Assembly (NCBI GenBank): GCA_029931535.1
Contig: JAQPZY010001628.1
Span: 3,176,501 to 3,240,500 of the forward strand
Direction: 5' to 3'
Length of the DNA: 64,000 nt
From: Margaritifera margaritifera
Lineage: Eukaryota; Mollusca; Bivalvia; Unionida; Margaritiferidae
How positions within the stretch are numbered: the first letter of the stretch is position 1; every line of letters begins with the position of its first letter. Below the pieces are notes generated by a model. The model made no database searches. It had not been told where the DNA came from and saw nothing but the letters and a program-made list of their open reading frames with translations. Shown here one piece after another: positions 11,513-23,018 of this stretch. Made by a program: the position numbers and the translations under genes.

Positions 11513-12921
11513 AGTGATATAGTATGGAAGGCCCTCAACACCAAAAATATGAAATTAAAAGGAAATAAGTAGCTTTCAAATAAAACAAGAAAATATCAAA
11601 TAAAATAACTATGTTTGTAAAATGAAAAGATTCAAGCTCAAACAAAAAGATCAATATTCAGAAAAACAAATAAGACGCAAAAGAAATAGACAAAAGCTGT
11701 GTGATTTAAATTGTGGAATAAAGCAAACCAAAAACAAGCAAAACAAGCATGATGACGACTGAAACTGACAACAGTCAAATGAGACAATATAACATCTAAG
11801 GAAACAAGCACAACTCAAATGATGCATACAAATGTCAAATAACCACGGATACAAAGTAATTAAAAAAATTAAACACAACATATAAAAAGCAAATGTTAGT
11901 CAGACACAAATGTCAAAAGAAACAGGCAAATTGCGAATGTCAATCAACGTCAAACGAAATGAACGATATTTAATGAAGCAACACAAAATATAAAAAGAAC
12001 CCAAACATGTAAATCATCCATACGCAAATGCAACTGTCCATGGACCAAACACCATAGTCAAATAATTACTGTTTCCAAAAGAACAGAGGGCGCCAATGCG
12101 ACGCAATGAGGGGACTACTCAAAAGTAGCCGTGAATATAGACGAACATGGCGATTGTTGACATATATCACCACGCAGAATGAAGAAACAGCATTATTTGG
12201 TAAACGAAAGAGAAGGTGGTCTCCAGGTTGGTAGCTATGCAGTTGAGATCCTATGTAGAGATTGTCTACAGTATGAAATACACCAAAATCCCGTATTTTG
12301 CGGGTGGAAGCATATAACACACGTGAACTCCACTGTAAATGGATACCGCTGTCGGTCGAATTTGTACAGCAATACACTCCGACCGAAGATTTCTGCCACA
12401 GAACCAATGAGAGCACATAGGTACCGGATGCAAGATTGATACTAGAACGGGTTATATCATGAAAATAGTATGTTCAGAGTTTCAAAGTAAAGACAGCAAG
12501 TTTAAAACCTTTTTAATACACGGTCCCTTGAATAAATGTATATTATAACAGACAAGGTTTGTAACTCACACATTTTGACATTCTCTAGCTCGAATCTTCT
12601 CTCATGTATAATGCGTAAAGATGTGTGATAGCTCTTTGAAAAAGAAAAAATTCTCCACATTAATGTGACACCTAGATTACTGAAAAGTGTCACTGCAAAT
12701 GCGAATAAGATTAAGAAATCGAGGGCTAGGTGCGAAACTGCAATTTCTCGAGTTATACCTTATTTGTTTTATTTGAATAATAATATTTTTGCATGAGCTT
12801 GACACATTTTAATTTACAACTATGCTTGTTTTATTTGATCTTTTCTTGGTTTATTTGAAATATACTTGTTTTGTTTTAATTTTATATTTTTGGCGGTGAT
12901 AACCTTCAGTAATATATCTCC
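11513..12921. mobile_element. About 1.4-kb element with long (about 150-bp) terminal inverted repeats
   Basis: The left arm (about 11513-11672) and the reverse complement of the right arm (about 12757-12921) align in order: a GATATA..T....AAGG start, CACC...AAAAATAT, AAATTAAAA, CAAATAAAACAAG, ATCAAATAAAA, TCAAGCTCA..CAAAAA, ending AAACAAATAAG. The arms are diverged, so the insertion is old. The ~1.08-kb interior has a 116-codon minus-strand frame (12416-12066) with no recognised motif. A fold-back element or non-autonomous DNA transposon are both possible. I could not define a target duplication. Confidence 0.7.
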
Positions 12922-14440
12922 CGATAACATTGTTTAATATTAGCTCATTAACTATCTTATAGCTATCCAAGCAAATTCAACCTGAAAATTCTCCTGCAAG
13001 CAGCAGAGTTCATGTTCAAATTTTTCTGTTAGTCAAGGTCGTAATTTACAGTTAGTTTTAGTCTCAGAATTGTGCTATAATCAGCGATTTTGAACTTCAA
13101 TACAAGAGAACTGAATTGTTTTTGTTGACCCTGCCTGGAGAGGGATCCGAGGCCTTTCTGTCTATCTGTCCCTTGTCGTTTTGTCTGTCAGTCCGTTCGC
13201 ATTTGTTACTTTGGTACTTTCTTGAAAATATTTAAACAAAGTAGGTACATGCACGGATTTTCTGTAGGATTTTGTATAACATACAACGGCAACCTCGATA
13301 ATAGGTTACAGTAAAAAACGGCAACAGTTGTCAAAGTAGAGGTCATTTTTTTTATACATTTATAGCACGAAATATTGAATATAAGTACTGAACCGGGATA
13401 CGTCCACTGAGTCACAATTCGCGTCTGATTGGGCTACATAAATGTAATTTTTCACTCGTTTTTTCAAGGATCATGGGTGAATTTTCTACGGGAATTCCAT
13501 GCATAGCAATATAATTTCTGGCATTCTGATCAAGCCAAATATAAAAGATAATGCTTAAGAGAGTGGGTAATTATTCCGGATAATCTTAATTACATACCCA
13601 AGAAACTATTAGATAAGGTTTAATTCAAGTGCAGGGTATGGAATTAGGTGATACACTGTTTATTTAACACTATTATTTTTAAAGAATAACAGAAACCATG
13701 AAAGCGTATCGGCACCAGTGCATAGCATATCGGCACCAGTGCATAGCATATCGGCGGAATCAAAAGCATCTCGGGAGTATCAGGACCGAGACAGTGAATG
13801 GTACTGGGGAGAACACTGATGTGAAGCTTAGTGTTTCATTATTCAAAATAGGTTTTGTTGTTGGATATTAAAATATTTCTGAAAATTAACACAAACGAAA
13901 AAAAATGAACATAAACTGTATTAATAACTGATGGTTTTAGTATCTTTATATGCATGCAAAAATGTAAAGGCAGGAATGAGTACAAACAAAAATAATAAGG
14001 AAAGTATCGATATTGCATGTTTATAACATATTACTAAAGATTAGATTTTTTCATCTAATAATTTTTATGTTTATATAACAAATATGAATGCAAAACTACT
14101 AGGGTTAAATACTCCCCAAATAATAAAAACACCTACAGAATCAGATACTGTATGCTGAGTTTTTAAACTCCCAAATCGTTATATGTTACTTGATCAATAA
14201 GGTAAAAACAGAAATTGTTTCAATGGATTGCAAATCTTTTTCGCTTGAGTCTTAACCTGTCAACAATGTCTTTTATCAGGATTTCATTTTATATCCTTTA
14301 AACTTTAGTCCATTCAAGCAATTACAAAGACGTACTGTTAGCAGACTAAACATTAGAATCAAAGATAAATAATTAAAAGTGGTAGATTTTCATGGTATGT
14401 CTGCCACTTATGTATTTCACGTTGTTCACATTCAGTAAAA
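12922..14440. other. Non-coding stretch with a short 21-bp duplication
   Basis: The word ATATCGGCACCAGTGCATAGC is repeated in tandem about 2.5 times near 13705-13755. Otherwise AT-rich with no supported gene. Confidence 0.6.
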
Positions 14441-14441
14441 T

Positions 14442-15620
14442 ATGTCCAGGCGTATGCGTACTAGACGTAGACGTCCGGACGTCAAGGACGTATTAAAAAG
14501 TAAATTAAAAGAGAAATACGATTATTATTTATTTCACTTTAGGTAAATGGAGATATCATTAAGAAGACCGTCTGATTTTTTATCTTCTATATAGAAAAAT
14601 TAGGAGATGCACTAGGCAGAATAACTGATGATCTTAATCTCCACAATAATATAATGGAAAATTTACGTGAACCAGATAAATGGAATGACGCAACAACAAA
14701 ACAATATGCCAATACTCGTGTAATCAATTACGTTAAGTACTGGAAAACAATACTCTCAGAGATGTTAAATAATAGATAGACAGGGTAGAAAATAAATTAA
14801 GAACTACAGAGCATGGTGCTAGTGAAACAAGAACACAAATATTAAAACCAAGCAATATTTTAGATGCTGAAACAAAATCTACAGATATTTTATAAACAAT
14901 AAAAGATATTTTCTAATTATTACAAATATTACGAGAAACAGCAAGGAAAAAACCAGGAGAAAAAGTTAAATGAATATTTGAAACCTACTGAACAAAGGAT
15001 TATTTTAAACAAAATTATAAAAAAAAGAATTAGGAATCGATACTGAAAAAACAAAACATCACTATAAGGCAATTTTAATCTAAGTCTCAACTGGAACAAA
15101 TAAAACATGATTTAAATAATAATAGAAAAAACTAAATGATAAAGAAATAAATACATTAATTACTAATTTTGTGGCTTTATTAACTAGTACTGAGCAGCAA
15201 ATAACAGCAATAAACAATTTACAGGTACAAAAAAAGGCTTTACAGAAATCAATTTAAAAATACATGACAATACAAACAGAATAAATTTGAATGACTAAGA
15301 TAGAAGATCCAGTCAGAAAATGTATTGGTCTATCTAATACTGATTTTGAATGACAAAATTAAATTGCTTAGAGATAAAACATTAGTAAATCTTCAAAATG
15401 AATTAAATTCCAAAATCGAGCAAACAATACTGCAAATAAATATTCTGGTAATGTAATAGCTGTTCATGCAGGTATTGTACAATGTTATATAAACGAGCTA
15501 GATAGAAGGGTTAAAAGAACAATACAGATTTAGGAATAAAACCTCTTGCGTTTCCCACTAAAATTGATGAGCTAAAACAACAAATCGATCATACTGTAGT
15601 GAGTGAAATTAAAATTAGCG
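14442..15620 (+). pseudogene. AT-rich decayed coding region, part 1 (virus-like, unassigned)
   Basis: Several plus-strand frames read like diverged protein rather than random translation, though stops break them. From 14442 an Arg-rich start MSRRMRTRRRRPDVKDVL is followed by KSKLKEKYDYY and a stop. An open run from 14576 to 14779 contains LGRITDDLNLHNNIMENL and NDATTKQYANTRVINYVKYW. Further runs near 14.79 and 15.14 kb (ILKPSNILDAETKSTDIL; NFVALLTSTEQQITAINNLQ) are hydrophilic and heptad-like. I do not recognise a family. The extreme AT bias and the position before a capsid-like remnant suggest one decayed virus-like element, an inference. Confidence 0.5.
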
Positions 15621-15623
15621 CAT

Positions 15624-15633
15624 GAATATATAT

Positions 15634-15704
<71 letters not shown>
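15624..15704. repeat. (TA)n microsatellite
   Basis: An imperfect TATAGATA start followed by about 35 TA dinucleotides. Confidence 0.97.
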
Positions 15705-15707
<3 letters not shown>

Positions 15708-15929
15708 AGGAGATATAGATTGAATGTTGGATATTTTCAGTTTCAGTAAAGAGGTTACACCCCTTACTTCAGTCAAAACTTCGGACTAATCTACACCCCA
15801 TCACGTTGTGCTGAAGACAAACAACACAACACAGAATAAATGATTACCTAGCACCGTATTCCGTTCAAGATAATAAACCAGATTGTATACCATTTTTATT
15901 AACATCAAAATAAATATTGAAACCTATTT

Positions 15930-16215
15930 ATAGTATATACTTTAGGTTATAGGCAACTAATTAATTTATGAGCTACGGAATCAGACTATGTGTAGTGGAA
16001 TATTAAATACCGTATTTAAAATAATGAAGGTCGCTGATTGGCTGAAACTAATTACCTGAAAACGATTTTAAAAGTTTACTCTTGGAATGACCGTTCATAG
16101 GATGTAAGAGTGATTCGCCGGTCTTACAACGAAAGTATAGTAATTTGGCCAAATGTTAACATTACGGTCCATGGGAAATGAATTACATGTATGTGCCATG
16201 TAGCAACAGATACGC
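15930..16215. repeat. Dispersed repeat, copy A
   Basis: Shares with copy B (about 17285-17770) an ordered set of blocks: TTTAGGTTA, GAGCTACGGAA, TACCGTATTTAA, AATGAAGGTCGCTGATTGGC, ATGTAA.(A/C)GTGATT, CGAAAGTATAGTAATT and GGCCAAATG(T/A)TAACAT. No coding potential. Copies A and B interrupt the AT-rich block between its two coding-like parts. Confidence 0.85.
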
Positions 16216-17284
16216 CCAGCGGAAAAGGACCCGGATGAAAAATGCCTTACCCCGTTCTAACCAGTTTTATCAGCCAGCTTAGATGCATTTGTTTGCAATT
16301 TTACGAACAAGTTGTCTGTTTTTTAAGTTCCGAACGTTTTTGATTACAGTTAAATTTTTAGTGACGCAGTCTTTAAAAACAAGTATCCTGGGACAGCTTA
16401 TTAAAATATTGTGTAATGCATTTTCTCAGCAGCAATAATAATGACTCGTGTCCCCAAAATCTCTCTGTCGTAAATTCGAGCACATAAATATATGATTAGA
16501 AATTGTCGACCTTCAAAAGTGGAACAAATGATTGCAATTATTAAAGGTTAAGGAAGAAATATTTACAGTTTTTATACTAAAGTTTTGTATACAAATATTG
16601 CATTCGTCTCTCTTTGGTCAAATCGGGTACATCAACCTGGACAAAACCGGACTTAATACACAAGGTTACATCACAACGATCTGTCAAGTTTCGTATCCTG
16701 CTTCTGTAACTTGGCAATTAATTTATAACAGTTTTTATTCTGATTTTTCCATAATTGTCACCAATTTTCTCAACTGTTAGATTTCATTTTTTTACGGGTA
16801 GATGTCTTTCCGTCTCAGGTACTATGTCGTATATGGTCAAGAAAACATTTTCTTCGATAATTTATAAATTATTTAACTTGTGATTTCATTAATGCCGATC
16901 GACGCCGCTTGGTCTTTCAAAAGTGGTGAAAATTGAACTCAGGGTAATCATTATTTTATGGCAATCACTGTACCCACGCCCCTTTGTTATGGCAATAACT
17001 GTGCCCACGCCCCTTTCGCATAAACATTTGCCAACTATGCCCTATAAATCAGGAGAGGCAAATGATATTATTGATTTTTCTGTAAACACATTCAATGACG
17101 TCGAATAATGTTTTGAAAAAAGCAAAAAGGTTGAATATTTTATTTCGACAAGGAGCATTACAGCATGCTCCCAATTTGCAATAAATTCCTAGATATCTTC
17201 ATAACGGTAATTGCGGGACAACTATGCTTTGGCAGGAGGTTTCAAGAAAAATGCTGTTGACTATGGATAATTATTATGAAAGTA
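16216..17284. other. Non-coding spacer between copies A and B
   Basis: No gene is supported; an 82-codon plus-strand frame at 16532 has no recognised motif. A ~30-bp word (ATGGCAAT.ACTGT.CCCACG) is duplicated near 16958-17018. Confidence 0.5.
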
Positions 17285-17770
17285 AACCATGATTTTAGGT
17301 TAAAGACAATTAATTGCTTTATGTGCTACGGAACCAGCCTATGTGTGGTTGTACATTACATACCGTATTTAATACAATGAAGGTCGCTGATTGGCTGAAA
17401 ATAATTACCGGACAAAAATTAACGTAATTTTTCAGAAGAAGCCTACGTGTGGACAAATTGCACGCAACAGTAGGCTTGAACCTAAAACCATTTTCATTTT
17501 ATCGCTGTCACTGCACAGGTACTACTGGATGTAAGATCTCACCGGGCCCAATTTTTATAGTGGGCATTTACAATGGATTTCTTATTATATAAAAAAAAAA
17601 ATTAAAAAAAATACGCAGGATATAATTTTCATCGTTTTAAACGTTTCCTCTTGGATAGATCGTTCATTGGATGTAAACGTGATTTTCCTTCTTGCCACGA
17701 AAGTATAGTAATTAGGCCAAATGATAACATCATGGTTTATGGGAATTTAATTAATTGTCTGTGCCCATAA
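17285..17770. repeat. Dispersed repeat, copy B, with about 200-bp extra segment
   Basis: Aligns with copy A over both ends, but carries an extra segment (about 17410-17625) between the GCTGATTGGCTGAAAATAA block and the CGTTTTAAACGTTTCCTCTTG block. The extra segment contains an A-rich tract and could be a nested insertion, or its absence from copy A could be a deletion. Confidence 0.8.
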
Positions 17771-17819
17771 AATACGCAATAAGATATATTGATTTGTATA
17801 TGGGATTGGTGATTGGTGA

Positions 17820-18730
17820 CCATTGTGCTAACTTTTCCTTAGATGTTAGACGAACATAACCTAATCTCCACATAGTCACAGCAATACTCACATATTATCT
17901 TTGAGAGAATAACATGAAATATTTTAAAACATCATGAAGAAAGTAGTGGATTTGGCAACATCTTAGTTGGCTGCAGTATACACATTATGCAAACAAAAAA
18001 TTTGCAACCATTTAATGGTATCACAATTACCAATAACTGGAGGTGCAAAAGTCAATACATTCGCATTTACGAATGAAAATCTTATTGCTTCATTATTTGA
18101 TCCTGACGGCATAAAAGCAGAACGAAAATAATAATAAGAAACAAAACTAATCAGGAGTGACAAAAAAATCAAAGGTTAAACAGTAAACTGAAGAAAGAGA
18201 AAAGAGACAAGACAATTACTTCTACCAGTGACTGGTTTTGAGATCAAGGTTATGTAACACAATACTTTAATCATCTGGACGAAGCGTTACGCCACTGATT
18301 TTAAAGATGATGATAAAGCAACTTTGGCTAAACCTAAAAAATAATTTTTTAAAAATGAATAAATACAAAAGAACTTAGTGTTTTTTTATACTTGTAATGA
18401 TCAAATATATGAATATGTTTTATTGCTATCGGTAGTAATGCTGCTTACAGATTTTTTTTTAAGGAATTAAATTAGGAAAGTTGGCAGCGCAGGAAAATAT
18501 ATTTGAACAGTTAAACAGGAAAAAATACAATAAGGTATAAAGCATCTTAACCTAAGACTTCACTGTATTGCATACAGTCCAAAAAGCTGTAAATCTGATC
18601 AATATTTACATATTCAAATTCCAAGAAAATCACAAAATATACTTAATGTACCAGGTATTTTGTGTGTTATTTGATTTAAAAGTGAAAAGAGATGCAAATA
18701 ATTTTTGTTGTTGTTAAGTTTTAAAAGAAT
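17820..18730 (+). pseudogene. AT-rich decayed coding region, part 2 (unassigned)
   Basis: Continues the biased composition of 14.4-15.6 kb. A plus-strand run near 18.0 kb reads QLPITGGAKVNTFAFTNENL followed by FDPDGIKAERK before stops, which looks protein-like. No family is recognised. Other frames here are short. Confidence 0.35.
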
Positions 18731-18734
18731 GGTA

Positions 18735-19565
18735 AGTAAAGACATAACAGTTGTATATGGTAGCGATGATATACTCAGATTAAACGAGTACAGTATTTCT
18801 ATGACAAAGAAAGATCTTTGACTTCCTGCTTCAAAGAGAACAAATGCAAATTATTAATAAAAAATTAAGAAAGCTTAGGAGTGGAACTGCAAATGCAAAA
18901 ATACTGGTGTTGAGGCTGTGCAGTGCATAGTTTACGAAAAGAAATTCAGATTACAGCTCAATCTTGAAATATTTAAAGATCATTGTCCATTTTATACTTT
19001 TGCTTTACCTCAAAATTTGATAATTAAAATGAGAATGGCAAAAGCGTCAGAGTATATAGAAGGAATAAATCAAGATTATGATTTGGAAAATATTTGTCTT
19101 AAATATTACATAATTTACTTCTGAGACGATTGCATAAGTAGTAAACAAACATATACACGGTATAGCTTTCTTTCATGATTACGTTACCAGGAAAAGATTC
19201 TTATATATTGAGACAAATACTACTTAAACAATATATACTTCTTATATAGCTTTTGACTCTTCAAGAATGAGTTTTATTCACATCGTTTTAAATTTAGGCA
19301 ACAGCTTACTGATGCAATTACATACTTTTTCTATGAAAAACGAAAGGAAACCGAATTAAGTAATATTAGTGTAAATAATGTTTTCACAGATCATCACTGT
19401 GTCTGGATTGCTTTAAGAAATACATTTAGCAACATATTACACGGTTCTGGCCATATATTAGTCAAAATTCAAGAATGTTGTCGCATTCCCATTCAACAGA
19501 AAGAGATTTTATTTTTTGTTCTTACTGATGCACAAGTAAATAATCAGAACAAACAGATTAACTAG
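18735..19565 (+). pseudogene. Capsid-like protein remnant of a virus-like element
   Basis: Three plus-strand runs look like one protein in three pieces. First, near 18740: VVYGSDDILRLNEYSISM. Second, an ORF at 18918-19124 with FKDHCPFYTFALPQNLIIKM and YDLENICLKY. Third, an open run without an ATG from 19257 to 19562, with FYSHRFKFRQQLTDAITYFF, DHHCVWIALRN and FFVLTDAQVNNQN. The order and spacing fit a family of uncharacterised proteins of invertebrate genomes that I associate with double-jelly-roll-type major capsid proteins of Polinton-like viruses. That link is recollection, not alignment. Stops and frameshifts show it is dead. Confidence 0.5.
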
Positions 19566-20800
19566 ATTCTGTTCTGCCTTCCATGGACGTATGTGTCATT
19601 TCAATTTTAAAACTACTTTCTAAAATAACTGTAATTCTGAAAGTTATGATTTATGTGTCGAAAGCTTTAGCGGGTGTAATCAATGTAACATGATTGGTGT
19701 TGTGCAAAAGGAAGATAGATATAAAATGTCTCTGATATGTGGACTTGAAATAATTATGAGAAAAAAAATAAGTCAGTAAGCAATAAAATGATTTATTTAA
19801 AAAATGCATTGAGACAAATTAAAACTATTCAGTGTCCTAAGGAAAATATGCATTTGTGTTTGACATTAAAGAAAATGCATTTGATTTAACATATTAAATT
19901 ATCCTTTTCTCCTGTCAAAGATATTTTCAATGTATTATAAGAATTTATTATTTACCAAAAAACAAATAACTACAATAGTAACCAATTGATTTGGAATGAA
20001 TTTTTACATTACATTAAAACAAATAAACAAAGTGAACTAACTTGGACGACAGCAAGAGAAAATAATGCTGCTTTGGTTTACACGACACAAACATAAATTA
20101 TGTTATTTAATATTTTTTTGACGTTCAATATGTCCAGAATGTAGACGTCCGGAGTATTTATTTATTATGTTGAATAATATTTTATTTAATTGAGTCTGCG
20201 AATTACAAATTGTGGTAAAACAAGATTTGTTTTAGATATTTGGAGAAATACTAATCTTTTTTTGGTTATCTCACAATAACTTGTCCTACATTTCAATGTA
20301 ATAATACATACATCAAAAAGATAAAAAAAAGTAATTATTTTATACCCAGATAATAAACTAGACAAATTATTATTGCAATTGCTAGGTAACATTTACCAAG
20401 ATAGTAATACTTTGTTTATTACAGATGATTGTAGTAATTGGGACGTTGAAAGAAAGAGAATACAACAAATTATACACAATTTGGATTTAGCGGAAAACAT
20501 AAGGAAACTCCTGTCAAGGTTATTACTCAATAGTACAGTGTGATACTAAGAGACTTCAGAGAAAACATACGATATTTAGAAATATTTTTCAGCAGAGATA
20601 AAAAAGAAACTAAGTATTGCTTCACGAAAATAATATAATACCAGAGGAAAAACAGAAGAAATAGTTGACAAATTAAAAATAAAAAACAACAAAAAGAAAA
20701 AAAATTCAATACTGTGAATGGCACTGGAATGTGTTAAATTGTCAATTAGTTGTTGGTTATTATTAGTTTGTACCCATATTGAAGTCTAATACGTCCAGTG
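19566..20800 (+). pseudogene. AT-rich decayed coding region, part 3 (unassigned)
   Basis: Coding-like runs continue: near 19.98 kb NQLIWNEFLHYIKTNKQSEL followed by TWTTARENNAALVY, and an open run at about 20343-20540 with NIYQDSNTLFITDDCSNWDV. The word ATGTCCAG...GTAGACGTCCGGA at about 20131-20157 repeats the start of part 1 at 14442-14475, minus a short CGTATGCGTACTAGAC segment, which may mark element or gene boundaries. No family recognised. Confidence 0.4.
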
Positions 20801-23018
20801 CAAATTTGTATGTGGAACAATTTGTTAAACGACTATAAGGTATTGTGCTATATTATTAACCAAATACCTTTTGTAGTGATAACAACTTAATGCAATCTTG
20901 TTTAATGTAATGTTGTACATTTCATATTTGAAAAAGGAAAGTCGAAAATAACCACCCTCGGGTAACGCTGAACGCGGCAACAAAACCTGAGCATATTTTT
21001 GTTAATATATAATGCATTGACATTAAGCACACACAATTCGGTGACGTACATTTCTTGCATTATGCATGCATAACAATGTTTGGTCAGGCTATAATTTGTC
21101 ATGACAAATGTACAATTTTTATTTGTGCAAAATGTGTTTAGTCTCTGGCCAAGAATTTAACAAATTAACCTATTTCTTGAGAAATGACTGATCATTTCAT
21201 TTTCGGGGAAGGGGTGGGGTGGGGGTGGAAGCTGGAGATTTTCTTTCGAACCAAGATATAATTTCCCCTGTATCTGGTGATAATTTACGCACCCTCCCCC
21301 CCCCCCCCCCCAAAAAAAAAAAAAAATGAAGTAAAAAAAATAAAAAAATTAATTTATATAATCACTTTTTTTTCTTCTTCTACAAATAGGAGTAAGAATG
21401 TTTTTCAGGCTATTTTGTGGCCGGAAATAGTTTTTTTTTTTAAAATCCCAGCCCCCCCCCCCCCCTCCAACCCCCCAACCGAAAATTAAATAGTCTGTCC
21501 ATTACGTAGAAAACTGGAATTTTTGTTTTTTTGTTATTATTGTTTCGTGCCACATTGTCAACATATTGGGCGTGCATGTATATGCAGTGATATTGTCTTT
21601 ATTGTTACACGGGTTAAACCAGTACGTTCTTTGTTATGGTGTTGCTTCTAAATTAACCATGGGTGTCGACAGTGAAGTGTGGAGGGCCAAGATAAGCTGT
21701 CTTTCACAGCCAGTGAGAACGCGAACCGTGTTTAGTGTCGAATGATCTCCTTAACCATCTAATGTTTGTTATGTGCCATCCTTGTACTGCACGGGATTGA
21801 ACTCAGGTCACAATTATTACATCCATATCAGTATCTACGAATGTAGTCCCAATCTAGTTTTTTGAGAATTTTTTCCTCCCGTTTTTTTATGGTGATCCCT
21901 GGCTTAAATTTAGGCATTCTTGATATTAATTTTAAGGAAATTGTTTATTCTTTAGAATATGAGTATTATGGTGCGATTGTCTCTGTGTATTTTGGCAACA
22001 GTGCACAGTGAGTAATCTGGCATTCATGCATCCCCGGAAGTGAAATCTGTGACCCATAGCACTTTATTTTCTTTACAGTTCAGTCTTTAATAAAAAAAAT
22101 TTAAAAAAAATAAAAAAAATAAAAAAACAACTAATAACCGTTTAACCTATGAAAAGAACTTCACAGTTAGTTCATCCTTAAAGGTACTTTAGATTAACAT
22201 ATGATTTATTAGGATTTAGACACACTGGAAAATTCAGTACTGACAAACAAATGTAGATATACTTTATAGGGGAAATAATTGTGATCTGAATCCTGTCAGT
22301 ATGTTAAACTTAAAACTTTAAATTGGAATGGCATGTTCATTAACTGAGAAAGAGGCATTACATTTTGACATCTGATGTATACTGACATAAAAAATATAAC
22401 TATACAATTAAAAATTAAATTTAAAAAAAGATAATTTAAATAAAAAAGTTAACAAATTGAAATTTTGCAAATTTTGCAAATATATTTACATTGATAGTCT
22501 GTGGGATTGATGCTCACGATTATCATCATGTAGGTATTGCCGTATCATATAGAAGTTGAAATAGTAGATAATTTTCAAATTCTAACTTTGAAAATATCTT
22601 TTAAAGTCGGAATGGGGCCTTTATCCAAAACACATAAAGACATCTTTCTAGTTTATATTGTGCCTTTAGGTCATTTACACTATTTATTACAGGTCCAAGC
22701 AGTTAATATATGTGTTCATGATGGGGTGATCTAGGAGCAACTCATATCTGCTTTCAGTAATTGTTTATAAACATAGTCACATGGTACTTAATGAGAGGAT
22801 GGAGATGAAACCCTATAGTAGAGCCTACTCAGGCTGTCTACTAAATCATTTAAAACTGTCAGAGAATGAATAATGTGACAAAAAGTATAGGTCAAAGGGA
22901 TAAAATGTACTTTCCCCTGGTCTTATTAACTTGGATGTAGTCAAACAGCAAAATGAAGAAAGTCTAACACATAATACATTCCTTTTTATTGTTAATTTTG
23001 GTTGACACATTGATTGAT
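20801..23018. other. Non-coding stretch with two poly-C/poly-A tracts
   Basis: Holds a C-run joined to an A-run at about 21297-21326 and a second C-run at about 21452-21468 next to poly-T. Several A-rich simple stretches lie near 22.08-22.13 kb. No gene is supported. Confidence 0.6.

Noticed and set aside
12066..12416. 116-codon minus-strand frame as a transposase
   Set aside because: No catalytic motif or DNA-binding motif is visible, so it is mentioned only as content of the inverted-repeat element.
14442..14600. A two-exon structure joining the Arg-rich frame to the following frame through a GTAAAT...ATATAG intron
   Set aside because: The candidate donor and acceptor would leave the reading frame out of phase by one base, and the downstream sequence is full of stops.
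20941..21000. CCCTCGGGTAACG...GCGGCAACAAAACCTGAGC as a terminator or structured RNA
   Set aside because: The complementarity is too short and imperfect, and no transcript context supports it.
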